Shown: positions 9,601-22,505 of the stretch, piece by piece
Numbering within the stretch: the first letter of the stretch is position 1
How the letters are laid out: every line of letters starts with the position of its first letter
NCBI GenBank assembly: GCA_023231475.1
Contig: JALJEE010000760.1
Location: forward strand, 1 to 29,208
Direction: 5' to 3'
DNA: 29,208 bases
Source: Seison nebaliae
Taxonomy: Eukaryota; Rotifera; Pararotatoria; Seisonacea; Seisonidae
Made by a program: the position numbers and the translations under genes
Notes under the pieces: model-generated
Seen by the model: the letters and a program-made list of their open reading frames with translations, nothing else
Databases searched by the model: none
What the model was told of the DNA's origin: nothing

Positions 9601-12600
9601 GAATTTCTAACTGTATTTCGTCGTTTGAAACTCTTCAATCGAAGATTGTCAATTAAACTATTTTTCGATTGTAAATTCTCCACTCGAACATTTGGCAACG
9701 ATCGTTTAGGTAAAATTAAACGAACTCGATCATATGATCCTGATCGATGGAATGATAATTTCCTGGGAAGAATAATAGAAGAAATATGAGATTGATCCGA
9801 TATCTTCCGATTAGTTATCGTTGCATATGTAGTTGAATGACGGAAAATTGAATTATTATTATTATTTGATGTGACAATGGGTGGGGTACCAGTCGATGCA
9901 TTTGATGATATTGTAGTAGTAGTTAATTGGAGATGATTATCATTCTCAATATCATTCCCAATCATCTTCTTCAGAAATGGTGTTCGTAATTGTTGTTGAT
10001 GTTTTTGTTGTTTTTTTGTTTTGAATTTTGATGGAATATTCGTTCGATTTGTGGTGGTAAAAAGTCGTTTACGGAAACTGGGTTTCTCACTAGACGATCG
10101 ATTATTTTCCGTTTCGTTATGGAAACAACTATCACGAGCTTGATTGAAATCGACGATCTGATTCATTGGCGTTTCCGTCATAAGAGAATTTCTGGTAATG
10201 ACAGCTTTATTTTGGAGCATTGATTGAAATAATGATTCTCGTTTTAACATTCTCGCATTTAATGGATCATCATTTAATAAAGAGAAACGAGATGCTGTTA
10301 CTCTCGCACCTCGACTCTTCGCTAAATATTGATTATGTCTAGCATTATGATTAATAAATGTTGATAAGAATCGAACACTCACATTAAATTTTTTTAATTT
10401 TGAATTTGATTCTTGAACAATTCGCCGTTTATCAGCATGATATCTTTTCGATGATTTCGAGATGAGTTCAATGGCGAGATAATGATTTGAATTATATTGG
10501 AAATGACTAGAAATGTCAATATTCTTCAAATTTGGTTGATTAACGACCATATTCGTTGTTGATGTGGAAGTGACAGAAGTGGTTGGACATAAAGTATCAG
10601 GTAATAATGATGTAGTACTCATTCGATAGAGACCGGCTACCCAAATATCTTCCCAACTCGTTAATTCAGTGATAGAATATTCTGCTCCAAATAACGATAA
10701 ATATTGAAGGATGTTATTAAACGAAACATCTTTCACTGAAATTGCTGTGTAGTAAAGTTTCTTTAACCACATCATTCGCTCCACGTCCAACATGGCACGT
10801 GTGTGTCGTTGTTGAATGTGAAGTGTAATCAATTTCAAACTAGACAACCAAATATCGATAGTATTATTCGGCATCATGATATGGAGTGCTTTATTATCAT
10901 GAAGAAGACAACCGAAAGTTATACAAATACATTGTGAAATGGAGAAATCTTTATGGTTAATTCTTTCATTATCATCGGAAATGCGACGATGGAATGAAGT
11001 GGAAATGGTTGGACGAAATAAAAGAAGATTGGAGAAATTATGATTATTATACGTCTGCATATACTTCTCACATTGAGTACAAATTTCGATGGATTTAACA
11101 CAAATCAAATTGATATAACCAAATCGTTCATTCGTCAAATATTCTCCATCATTCTTCTTCGCATGTCTCTTATACGTCGAACATTTTGTCGCCACACTCA
11201 AACTGTTATGATGGGCATGCATCAAATTTATACTGTTGTTATTATTATTTAATTTATTTTTATTAATTTTAAATTTTCGTTTTTTCAAATTGGTGAGTTG
11301 AATAGAATTATTCGTTTGACCTGAATAATTCCATTTCTCTTTCGTTTTATTCTCTTGATCATCTAACGATTTCTCATTTTTCTCAGTCACATTCGATGAT
11401 TTCAATTGCATCGCTATTTTGATAACGTTGGCTGATGTTCGAAATAAATTCTTTCGAGTTCCGGTGGTGGTGGGAGGAGGAACGGTGACTGGAATTGGAG
11501 ATGGTGTAGTTTTACGAGAAGGAGATTTGGGAGAAATTGGTAAATTTGTTTGATCAGATTCATTCGTTTTTCTTGAAGATGGTTCTTTCTTCGATAATGG
11601 TGATCGTTTACGGTTATCGATATCATCGAATTGTAAAGAAGATTTCGATCGACTACTTCTCATTTCGAATGAATCACGAAAATTTATTTGTTGAGATGAG
11701 AGCCAAGGTAAAATCTCCCAAACGATGGCTTCATTATCATGATCAATTTTCACATTCACCAATTTCGTACTACTCATCGTACTATTCAATTGTTTGGGAT
11801 CGGTGGATATTGATGATTCTTTCTCATTGAAAGTTGAGAGGAAAGTATTAGAAAATGGAGAAATTCGTTTCATATTAATAATATCTGTCTTAATATCAGT
11901 CTTGCTAAGATTCGTCATGAAATTCATTCCAGTCGCCGCCTCATCTCGATAGATGATAAGAGCAGAAGTTCCCATATATAAAAGCATCAGATGAAATTGA
12001 GAGAGATGGTCAAAATCGAAAAATTTCACACTGAAATCTTCTTTCAATTTGGATTGTTTCGATCGTTTCTCGTCTGATTGACGATTATCTAGAAACGTTT
12101 GATGATCGTCTATCATTCTTAATGTAGATTCGATCGATTTCATTTTGTCAGATGATAATACACCAGCAGCCATGGTGGGAAAAGCATATTCTTCCAAATA
12201 GTTCAATTTGTCATCAGTAGAAGAATCAGGATGATGGAATCGGGGAAGGAAAACTGGTTCGTTCAATCGAGTAATTCGAAATAAATCATATAAAATGACT
12301 GAAGTGAATGGAATAACATTAATTTTTTCTGTAGTTGGAGAACGTGGTAACATATCATAATCCAATTTCATTAAGGAGAACATTTTCTTCACATTAATCA
12401 CATCGAGAACAATGAAGAAATAATTTAAAAGAAATCGAATCTCTTCAATCTCCTTCCAATAAAGATTAAATTGGAATTTCAATTTTGGAGAAAATAAAAG
12501 ACATAATAATATCTCAACGACAATACGATAATTTCCCAAATAAAACGACGACCACATAAATCGAGAAATTGCGAGAATTGTGTGCATATTATCGTCGAGT

Positions 12601-15600
12601 GTCATCGAAAGGAAATTTGATGAAGTTGACGATGTGGAAGTAGAAGAAATTGTTTGATTAATATTTGGTGGGGGATTTCCAGTTGTTGTTGTTGTTGAAG
12701 TGGAGGATGATGACGGATTATTAACGGTTGATGGAGATGTTGCCATCGTTTGAAGGAGAAGATCTTCGATCCAATTATTCACTTCACGATATTCGATGAC
12801 ATATTGAGCAATTCGAAAAAAATAATATTTCTTCGATTCCTCATCACAATTATTCTCATTATTCGACTCTTGTTGTTGTTGTTGTTGGAGAGCTTGACAG
12901 AAATAATAAATATCTTTTTTTCCATTATCCATTTGTTCGCAAAAGGCGAAAAAATCGCCAATGTAAAGAATGAAATATAAATAATCGTTTGAGGATGTCA
13001 TGTGGAAAGTGGAAGAATAGAGACGATGGAGAATCATTGCCATCTCTTCGGGAAAATCGATTAACATCGATCGAGAATTATATAAAATGAATCGAAATTG
13101 TTGAGCGAAATTGAGGATAGATCGAATATAATCGAAATTCGGATTAGTCTTCATATCCAAATCAAAATAAACGTTCGAATGTTGTGCTTTGATTCGGAGT
13201 AATTCCTGTTGTAACATATAATAGACGAAATTCTGTATGTCATTCATGAAAATATAAAGATGATACATTTGATAGAAGAGTTTGAGAGAGAATTCCACAT
13301 TGACCGAATGAGACAAATATAAATAAATATCGAAATAATCATATGGCAATTTAATTGATGATGGCGATTTGAGAAATACGAATGAATTGACATCGAACGG
13401 ATGAGGATAAAGTGCGTTCCGATTATATAATAAATTCCTCCATTGCTCATTGTGATAATTGAACGATTGAGAAGAAATCTTTCGACGAGCGTTCGTTATA
13501 ATCGTATTACCAAAATTCGATTTCTTATTTGAAACGATATGTTGGAAAGTGGTAGAGGTGGTGGGAATAAATGCTGACGACGGTTTCCGATGTCCGACAT
13601 TATCGATATTCATAATTTGTGAAAGGACATGATGAAGACATTCAAATGAATCACCTTTATCTTGCATCGATAACTTACAAATATAATAATCTTCATTATC
13701 ATCACGAAGTGAGAAATCGATTTGAAAATCTATCGATTGAAATCTCGTCGTCTTCACCAAATTCTTTTGTTTATATCGATTAAAATAATTTTTGATGTAA
13801 CGATTCTCCAACAAGAATATTTTCATATCCGTTCCATTTCCACTCTCCTTTCCATGATTCTCATCTCCACTTTGTTTCGATTTCCGCAAAATTTGAGTTT
13901 GTTGTTGTTGTTGTTGTTGTGATTGTTGTTGTTGAGTTACTTTATTAATTTGAAGAGATTTCCATCGACTCTGTTTCGTATTCGACAATTGATATTGTTG
14001 TTGAGGATGTTGTTGTTGTTGTTGTTGGGGAATGTCGTTGGAACAAAGACGAGAAATGATCGTCCATCGTTTTAGTGATGCAGTGGAAAAACGTTTTAAT
14101 TCTTGATATGTCTCATTATCGAGAAATGAGAGATAACGATGACCGATCGCTAATAATCGAGGAGAGGAACGAGATGTACGTCCCAATTCTAAAACATTAA
14201 ATAAACGACAACCATATGATGGTAAATTTTCGAATGTTCTCACATACACCTCCAACATCTTCTCCACGTTATTATAGTAACGTGAATGCCACAACTTCTC
14301 TTTCTTCTCTCCAATCAAATTTAACATATTTGAAATTTGTTTTTGATTTTGACATAAATTCGTCAATTTCAATTCATCCACATTATCCTCCGACAAATGA
14401 CTTTGTTGTTGTTGTTGTTGGGATTGTTGTGATTGTTGTTGTTGTATATTATTGTCTCCAACTTGTCGATGGATATGATCATTACTTCGATGTTTCTTTA
14501 AACTTCTATTTGAATTTGACGACATTCTCTGAGAGGCGATAAGTGACGAATGATTTCTTGGAAATTTCTTCAACGATTTAAATCGATTACTTTGTCCAGA
14601 TGATTTTGTTGAATTTCGATTATTTCCATTCGGAAATAATGGTGGCCAACAACACGCATAAATATTCTTAAGAGAAAATGGTTTCCTATTCGATTTCTTA
14701 TATTTTCGATTTAAATCATTCATTCGTCCCTCAATCTTCGTATTGATTCCATGACTACTTTTCCTGCCACGTAGAAGTGCATCGATATGTAATTGCATCG
14801 CTGACAAAGTAGCAAATTCATCTCGACTACACGGGACGGAACCGGTCAATAATGACGTGCGAAGTTCATTATAAATTTTATGATTAAATTGAAAATTCTT
14901 TTTTTTCTCTTCGTCATTCTTCGATTGATTTGATGATGTAATATGTTTCTTCGAGATCCGTTCCAAACATAACGACAACTTATTCCACAATTCGAAATCG
15001 TCGAACTCTTCTTTGATTTGTTCGATTCTCACTTTGAACAAATGCAATTCCATCGACCATTCGCCTTGAACATGAATATAATTTGAAATTTCGTCCAAAA
15101 TTTTCAAAATTATCTCACACACAACTCGTTTTGTCGTTTTGATTTGAGACATGGCCATCTCTAATTGTTCTCTTTCGAATTTTTTCATTTGAGCATCATC
15201 ATAAATTTGTGATGTTGTTGTTGTTGGTAGTTGTGAGTTTGGACTGAATGTTCGATTACGTCCATCCATTTGAAATGTTCCCAATAAATCATCATTCAAT
15301 TTATTCGTCGATGAAACGGAAGATGATGACGATCTATTTGAACTTTGAAATTGTTGTTGTTGTTGTTCTTTCTGATGATGATTCGTACCAGCTAAACTGA
15401 ATCGAGACATGAAATTCTTTTTATTTTCTCCATTCTTCAATTCATTCCGTCTCATAATTGAAGAATTCCGATAATTTATTATATTCCCACCACAATTCGA
15501 ACCGTTTGATGATAATCGATCATTATTCTCATTCTCCAATTGACCACCATATTGATTCTCTGATAATCTCATTCGATCTTTCTTACTTTTCACTCTCTTC

Positions 15601-16178
15601 AACAACTTCGATTTCATTTGATGATGTCCTTCACCGATTTTTCTCGTAATTTGCGAATGTTTCAAATACATCGACCGTCGACATTTATTCGTTGACAATT
15701 TCAATTTCGATCGATTTAATTCATTTTTTCCTTTCATATTCTCATCATTACTCGTCATTCCACTTTCATCACCATCCAACGGTAACGAATTAGATCGAAT
15801 GTCTCGTCTCATCGGTAATAATTCCTGTGACAATTTATCGATCGATGACGATTTCCTGATTAATATTATCGGTCTCTTATTCGTATTTGTTGTTGTTAAT
15901 GTTCCGGCGGTCGCTCGAAATGATGGATTTCTTTTCGATATCGAAGTCGACGTGATCGATGTGGATGATAAGAGAAGTTTCGATGACGACGGTATTGGTA
16001 TGGGAATTGGGAAAAGAGTATTTTGTTTCATTATCGATCCTTCCGATTCACCATATGATGGTGGTGGTGTTTGAGTTTGATTACTAGTATGAATGACTGA
16101 CGAGAAGAGATTTGATAATTGATATTTCGAATCAGATTTCGTCGGTTTCTTTTGATTCTTCTTATTATTATTACTAAA

Positions 16179-16214
<36 letters not shown>

Positions 16215-19200
16215 GTTATTTAATTGAGTGAGTGGATTGGCGGAAGAATCATCAGTTTTTAAAGTTTGTTTTCGAAAATTCATTTTTCGTTTAATCGAAA
16301 ATTTATGTTTCTTTTGTGAATGATGATTAATTTGATCAGTCTTATTAAACGTGATATCGGAATGATAGACACAAATATCACTTAAAGAACTACGTCGAGC
16401 GTTGAATGTTTGAGGATTTACTTTTAACAATTCTGAGGAATCGACAGTGTCATTCTTCCGATCGTCTTTCATTTCTTTCACTTTAAAAACGGAAAATCGA
16501 CGATTTGTTGATTTGTTGGAATTCTTCTGTAAAATATTAAATTTTCGATCTTTTCTCGTGGTCGATGGAATGATGGTCTCTCGATTTTGCTTATTCTCCA
16601 CTTCATTATTCTCCCCACTAATCGTTACTTGAGGTAGAATGAAATCCAATTTCCATTTTTCTGTCGTTTCCAATTTATCATCACTTTGTCGTTTTTGTTG
16701 TGGTTTGAAAATGGTGTCTTTATTTTGAATTAATTGTTGATCATCCATCGACGACACGAAAGATAACATCGACGAATTCTCATTTGGCGACATGTCGTTG
16801 GCTGGTGAAAGAAATCGAGTGAGTGACGGTTTAAGAGCGGCGGAGAATTTTTTGAAATTATTTGACGTTACATTAATAACAAAGTTTCCACCTTTTTTTT
16901 CTCTCAAAAACTTACTATTCTTCTTTTGATTATTTTTCAATTTCTCCCATTTCTGCCATTGAGTTGGTTTAGTTTTAAATTTCAAACCATAATCATATGA
17001 AGCTCGACAGAAATTCATCGGAATCGTCGACGAATTCATATTCAATGCACTAAACATATTTGGAGCGAGTGAATTTTTTGCATCATTTCCAAGAATCTGT
17101 CGAATCTTCAACATTAAATTCTTTTTTTTTGTAATTAATCCAAATAGATAATGATCAATTAAACGGAAAATTATGATAGGTTGAATGAGACAAGAAAGAA
17201 GTCGAATATAATTATCAATTTCATTCCATCGATTATCCATCGCTAAATCGACGAGTGAATGAATGGATTTTTCGATTGTGATCGTATCGAAATAATGGAG
17301 AGAGGCAGACATCGATGATATGACTGATGGTGTACCATCAGCAAATGATGGAATTCCGAACGTCATATAATAAATGTAGTCGGTTATGGATAAATTTGAA
17401 TTGTCAAATTTTTCTCCAAATACTTGTCGTTGTTGTTGATTGATGAGATGTGAAGATAAATAGAAATTTCTTCCACTTGAATTATTGATGATGGAATCGT
17501 CGAAGAGGAAAACGCGTCCTAATAATAATTCGGATTTACCTAAATAAACGATACTTTTCGCCGCCAATTGACGAATACAATAAGCATAATGAGTAGTTTG
17601 ATTAGTCCGATAGAATTCATCGGTTGGTAGAATGAGTTGCATGAGAATATTTAGAATTCCTTTCTGTCGAAGTGAATGATGATTTTGATAATCTTTCGTC
17701 GCATTTAAAACAACTTGTAATAATAAACATAATAATTGTGGATCATTATTGGGATCAAGACATTCAAATAATAAATTCGAATTATCATTCGATTCATCTC
17801 CACTAAAAATTGATTGTTGGACGATTGAAGCATTGGAAGCAATCGCTAATAATCTCGCTACCATCAATACATAACAATGATGGAGACAAGTAATCGTTCT
17901 TTTATTGATTTGACATTTGGGTCTTTTCATTCTTTCAAATCCTCCAACTAAATTGATTCCTTCATTGATCTGTTGGAGGAGTAGTCGAACATTCAATGGT
18001 GACATTAAATTATCGAGTGATGTATCGATTGATAAATCGTCACAATAATTCGTATGATGATTCATTACATTATTCAAAGAAGCATTTGGATTTTGTGGGG
18101 AATTCTTTCCCAAATTCATAAAATTGAAATATTTCTGATACTCATTCTTCGATAACGTTTCATGACAATAATCAAATTGTTCGTCATTTTTCGTTAAAGG
18201 AAACAAATCGACAACATTCATGATCATACTACTCATCTGATTACGACGGAATAATTGTTGATAAGATGAATGTTTACGGAAATATTTATCATATAAATAC
18301 TTTAAGGACGAACTATTATCACCATCTATTATCGATGGTGTATTCAATTTCGATGATACAGTTCGAGTACTACCAGAGAAGTGATTGATCGATCCGAATG
18401 TATCATCATCTTTCGATAATTTCATATTCAAATGATTATTATGAATGATTGTATGATGGTTGAGAGATAATTGATAATCTTTTAATTGGAATGATTCATA
18501 ATATTTCAATTTCTGTTTCGATTGTTCTCGTTGTCTGATTAAAGAGATGAGATCATTATGATGAGAGAAAGTGAAAATATGACAAAGATTCCATTCTAAT
18601 ATACGATCATATATTCGATTTAATAAATTCAATAATTGGAATCCAATTGATTTATGTTTAATTCCATCGAAATTCAAATATTTCATGAGAATTAGAATTA
18701 GTTTGAGAAGAAGCGAAAAAATATGTTTTTCTTGTGACACTTTCAAATAATTGACATCATTCACTTTTTGGTCATATTGAAATTTATTTATCTCAGCTAC
18801 ATTCGTATTATGACACCATTCCACATGAGATTCAATCGTCTGAAATTAAAAAAAAATTAAATTAGAAACTTAAAACAAATTGACAATGAGAAAAAAAAAA
18901 CTTGAAATATCGAAGTCCAAATTGTGAGGAGACGTTGATTGAAATTTGGGAGATTAATAACGTCATTCTTCTCTTGATTCAATAACACTTCCAAATCATT
19001 CTCTAAATTGATGAAGAGATCAACAATGAAAAGGATGTTGTCAGTCGAGATACGGATGGATGGTGAAATGAGATATTCAATGAAATCAAAACATTTCATG
19101 ATATTCAATAAACGTTTTTGAATTGAATATTGATCGAAATTATTCCGTTGAGGTGATTGTGACATCCATTCTCGTGTATCGTTCGAAGTGGATACGATCA

Positions 19201-19231
19201 AATTATTCAAATAAACGTTATTGTTATTCTG

Positions 19232-19262
<31 letters not shown>

Positions 19263-22200
19263 CTACTGACTTCATTCGAATTAGCGTTAGCTAAAGATCG
19301 ACGTCGATTATGTTTTCCTTTTCGTTTATGAATCTGCCGCGCCAAAAGAATGTTTGAGAGAAATGAGGATTGCTGTTCAACAACTTCTCCCTCATTCAAC
19401 ACGTTATTATTCATCCGATCAATGACTGGTAATGGCGTTGTTACATTAGTAGCAACTGTCGGCGATGTGCTATGTCTCATATGTTTCCAATTCGATCTCA
19501 TTTCCTCTTCATCATGGAGGTCGATCGAACCATCCATTAATGTGTCTAAAGAGAATAATATTCACATGTTTTTTCCAGAACAAACAAATTAACTTTCACC
19601 ATCGATTTTATTCGTGAACGGAATGTTAAATGATTTGATGTGTTTAATGGAATAAACCTAAAAAAATTTGAATAAATTTTTTAATAAATTTTAAAAATAA
19701 AAAATTTCTACAAACATATTTATGAGTAATAGACGAATAAGATCGTTGAATGAATGGAAATAAAAATTTATTATGTTTTGGATCCACATTGAAATTCTCC
19801 AAAAACTCCATAAAAAAATTGTGTAATATCGATTGAGTCGATAAGAGATGTTGATGCATTGGTAGGAAGAATAATTGGAATTTATTCACATCATTCCATT
19901 CTAATGGCATCACTTGAATCTTTCTTTCACGACATAACTCATATCGTTTCCTCAGAAATTGTTCATGATTCACATTCGACATATTACCACCAATCGAATG
20001 TTTATTCGTCAACGATTTCTCATTCTCACATAATGTCACAGCTAAATTCGTCGTGTTAATATTGATGTTATTCGGGAATTGATTCGAATTTGTGTTCGTT
20101 TGTTGCAAAGCATTCTCACCAACATTATTATTTGAATTCACAGTATTATTATTATTATTACTATTATTGTTATTATTATTATTATTATTATTGTTGTTAT
20201 TATTGTTATTGTTGTTATTGATGTTATTATTGGTATGTGTTTGAGCAGTGGTAATGAGTGTTGATGGTGGTGATGTGGTGGTGATGACGGGAGTTGTGCA
20301 TTGAATACTGGAGAATAATTGAACGGCCAAGCGAATTTCACTCAATAACTTAACATAAATTTGTTGTTGTAAGAGAATGAGACGTGGCCATACATCGATA
20401 GCTCTATGTTTCTTATAATTGACGTGAGAATACAATCCACGTCCACCACACACTCCATTGATCAAAAGGAGGAAAGTGCTTGCTTCCGATTTCCTCGCTG
20501 CCGCTACATGTAAGAGACAATTGTTTCTTATTGGATCAATAATTTGATTAATATCGATCTTTAATCGAAGTATTTGTTCGATGATTGCATATTGATCATA
20601 ATAGATAGCCATGAATAATGGATGAAGATTAAAGAGACGATCTTTATTATAATAATAATATCCATTATTCTCCTTCACAAGCTTACAATAATTATCATTC
20701 TTCGTTAATGGCTCATCGACATCCGTATTGAATAAACGATTATCATTCGACAAATAACTATTGGTATTATTCATATCGGCATAAACTGTCATTCCCGAAA
20801 TGATACTACTCGTTCCCAAATAATTCTGTTGTCTCATCGAATTATTATTATGCATATTATTCATATTATTATTATTATTATAATTATTGTTATTATTATG
20901 ACTTGTATGATTGTGAACGGAATCATTACGATTCTCATTATTCGCATGATGATCTTTCAACGCATTTTTCGTATTTCTTATCAATCGATTAGACATCACA
21001 ATATTTTTAATGAGTTTACTAAAAACTTTCTTCTTTCGATTACCATTATCATTTTTCAAATTAAATTCGAAATTCGTATCTCTAGAATGACGTTGTGATG
21101 ATTTTCCGTTCGAATTCGAATATTCGTCATGAGCATCTGGAAGGAATTGATCCATATCATCAACGATCGATAACAAATCAAAATTATTCGTTTCACTATT
21201 GTCCAAATGGAGAGTGGGTGATAAGTGTAAATCACACCACAATTTTATACACGATAATGATTGATAATTAATAGCGATATGAAAAAGTTGATGGAAGGAT
21301 TGAAATCGATAAATTTGTTGGAGAATCGTTCGAAATCTTTCGAGAATGAAGAACCAATTCATCTCGGATTTCCTCTCACTCTTCCCAAATTCCTCCAATT
21401 CATTCCTCAATGACGGTGAATAAGAGAATCGTAAGAAATCGGCGAATGTCTCATGTTTGGCGATGAGTCGATGAAATATGAAATATACTTTCCAATATCT
21501 GAAAATGAATCGTTTCAATTGAGCACTATTATTCGATTTTACACTCGCTACAATCTGTTCATAATCGTTATTGATGATTTGTTGTGTCAATTCGTGAATA
21601 TGAAGCATTGTCCATTCCTTATTCTTCTCATTATCATTGAACGACCACGTCAGAAACGATTCCATTGATGATTCATTGAAATTGGTGGAAAAGTATTGGA
21701 ATGATTTCGATTGGAATTTCAAATCAGTTTCTTTCGACGAATTTATCGATGATAATGAAACGGTCGTGCTCGGTGTAAATAACGACGATTTACCACCTTC
21801 GATTGTTGTCGTTATTTTATTCGAAGAATTTGTTGATTTCTTTCGGAATGTTGGCGATGAAGTTTTCGTCTGATTTTCAATTAATTTCATCTTACTATTT
21901 TTCATATCATCATCAATATCGTCATTCGACCAACCGCTCAAATCACTTTTTGATTTCTTTTCATTTTCTTTCCAATTTAAATCATTAAAATTTTCCGAAT
22001 CATTTATTACTTCCATTTTCGATATCGGTAAATCAATGCAACTTTCCATCGATTTCTTCTCCGATATTATTTTCTCCTCAATTTCTTTATTTAAATGTCT
22101 TCCACTTCCAATTGAATTCTTCTTCTTATTTTCCACAAATTCATTCGTGTTCGTTCTGGTCGCCGAGTGCGAAAATGACGTGATCGATTCATCTTTTGAT

Positions 22201-22439
22201 GAAGCGGAAGATCTGGAACATGACAATGAGGAGGAACGTGAAGAAAAATAATGATTCTTTCTTTTAATCGACGGTACATCACCAGAAGTTGAATCAGACG
22301 AAGAATATTGAAATGATGAAGGTGTCTCATACTCCACTGAATCATCCGCATATCGAAGAGAATTGGATGATGTCAATCGAGAGTAAATGGTCAACGAATG
22401 ATTAAATGAACTGTCTCTATGGAAATCGTTATTTCTCAT
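5985..22439 (-). CDS. Giant phospholipase C epsilon with ankyrin/FERM-like N-terminal extension
   Basis: Six exons join (minus): 22439-19716, 19657-19600, 19545-18902, 18839-6937, 6885-6761 and 6685-5985. All introns are GT-AG, 51-75 bp, and phases match at every junction, giving 16,155 bp and 5,384 aa. The enzyme cleaves PIP2 to IP3 and diacylglycerol at membranes. Rough domain order: ankyrin (600-690), armadillo-like (1455-1590), FERM-like (2380-2890), CDC25-like (3065-3330), PH (3414 on), EF hands (from 4306), X (4526-4690), Y (5020-5155), C2 (5190-5325). PLC epsilon is recognised by [57 protein letters not shown] and GYVLKPEILW, which follow the vertebrate protein block by block. The start is the first in-frame ATG; the frame stays open upstream to a TAG at 22508-22506, which could be a splice acceptor, so more N-terminus may exist. 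Human PLCE1 is about 2,300 aa. The C-terminal Ras-association pair is absent. Confidence 0.88.
6761..6885 (-). CDS. PLC gene exon E: core of the Y half-barrel
   Basis: It encodes HTLTQLIRMYPNGMRIDSTN, then FHPVLFWACGIQMVALNFQT. This is the highly conserved Y-domain block (YP.G.R.DSSN.nP..fW..G.Q.VALN.QT) and includes the Arg that contacts the substrate phosphate in PLC enzymes. Introns are 51 bp (6886-6936) and 75 bp (6686-6760). Confidence 0.88.
6937..18839 (-). CDS. PLC gene exon D: single 11.9-kb coding exon from armadillo-like region to start of PLC Y
   Basis: An uninterrupted frame of 3,967 codons plus two bases begins at acceptor TTTCAG|ACGATTGAATCTC. Frame openness over 11.9 kb, in DNA where chance ORFs rarely exceed 100 codons, makes it certainly coding. 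It contains both the FERM-like extension and the PLC epsilon core, so the two halves cannot be separate genes unless the frame is split by unseen processing. It ends inside RQIIQ|HTLTQL at donor CA|GTTTGA (6936). Confidence 0.9.
7210..8199 (-). other. X-Y linker of PLC, long and basic
   Basis: About 330 residues between LLKNKKN and KELSDLVVY. It has a Gln run (codons at 8043-8069), Ser/Asn-rich stretches and several Lys/Arg clusters (KQRKRLPYVNRLK, FEGKRKHFMK, HKKKSK). I see no acidic run like the Glu/Asp stretch found in vertebrate PLC epsilon. Confidence 0.7.
8200..8690 (-). other. PLC catalytic X domain
   Basis: [49 protein letters not shown] and VILSIENRCSINQQ. The two catalytic His (SHN and YHG) and the calcium-binding Asn, Glu, Asp and Glu (HN, VELDCWD, SIEN) are all present, so catalysis looks intact. 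The usual SIENHCS is SIENRCS here. Confidence 0.93.
12280..13070 (-). other. CDC25-like (RasGEF) domain of PLC epsilon
   Basis: [15 protein letters not shown]...[41 protein letters not shown] and [15 protein letters not shown] align with FPEEVASIL, FNEVSSWVTWLIL, GNYNAVMEFLAGL and CKVVPFCGVFLKEL of vertebrate PLC epsilon. The domain is interrupted by a (CAA)n Gln run and a Ser/Thr-rich loop. Whether it still activates Rap1 cannot be judged. Confidence 0.7.
13600..15130 (-). other. FERM-like F2/F3 module within the PLC gene
   Basis: At about 15130-14700 a helical stretch with LRTSLLTGSVPCSRDEFATL followed by SAMQLHIDALLRG resembles the start of a FERM F2 lobe (LPCS.ee...LAALQL). At about 14280-13600, LPSYGCRLFNVLEL, RLLAIGHRYLSFLDN and LKRWTII, then a KIFLLEN strand and a final ECLHHVLSQIMNI helix, fit an F3 (PH-like) lobe, with Gln-rich inserts between strands. 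Such modules bind phosphoinositides and the cytoplasmic tails of membrane proteins. The match is by pattern only. Confidence 0.4.
17480..17900 (-). other. Armadillo-like helical stretch within the PLC gene
   Basis: CLHHCYVLMVARLLAIASNA, then LLCLLLQVVLNATKDY, then YCIRQLAAKSIVYLGKSELL form successive amphipathic helices with the hydrophobic spacing of armadillo/HEAT repeats. No exact family is recognised. Confidence 0.35.
18902..19545 (-). CDS. PLC gene exon C
   Basis: About 215 codons: acidic start (DLHDEEEM), a basic KRKGKHNRRR patch, an Asn run encoded mostly by AAC, then a hydrophobic helical segment (CFDFIEYLISPSIRI...LLTIWTSIFQ). The donor is CAA|GTTTTT at 18901, phase 0, with a 62-bp intron (18840-18901) before exon D. 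Confidence 0.7.
19600..19657 (-). CDS. PLC gene exon B, a 58-bp micro-exon
   Basis: It encodes VYSIKHIKSFNIPFTNKID plus one base. The acceptor is TTTTTTTAG|GTTT (intron 19658-19715, 58 bp) and the donor is GATG|GTGAAAG (intron 19546-19599, 54 bp). Phases agree on both sides. Reading on past the donor gives a stop within four codons, which supports splicing here. Confidence 0.65.
19716..22439 (-). CDS. PLC gene exon A: Ser/Asn-rich N-terminus and ankyrin repeats
   Basis: 908 codons. The first 270 or so are Ser/Thr/Asn-rich and probably disordered. A helical region follows (WTMLHIHELTQQIINNDYEQ to about residue 420). Residues about 600-690 read as ankyrin repeats: HPLFMAIYYDQYAIIEQILR, then NNCLLHVAAARKSEASTFLL, then NYKKHRAIDVWPRL. 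A long Asn run (about residues 740-770) follows. The donor is TAT|GTTTGT at 19715, phase 0. Confidence 0.75.
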
Positions 22440-22505
22440 TCTATTCAAACCATCATCATTTCGTTCATGAATTTGATGGAAGTTGAGAATGAATGAAATG
22501 AAGTT

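Noticed and set aside
15799-16074. Plus-strand ORF inside the PLC gene
   Set aside because: It lies opposite the proven minus-strand frame and has Val/Asp/Ile runs that are antisense readings of repeats. The other plus-strand ORFs between 7.7 and 22.3 kb are rejected for the same reason.
6909-18824. Starting the large protein at 18824
   Set aside because: That codon is GTG, and the frame stays open upstream to a splice acceptor at 18840. It is an internal exon.
20138-20341. Minus-strand ORF of Ile/Thr repeats
   Set aside because: Alternate frame of the Asn microsatellite in exon A.
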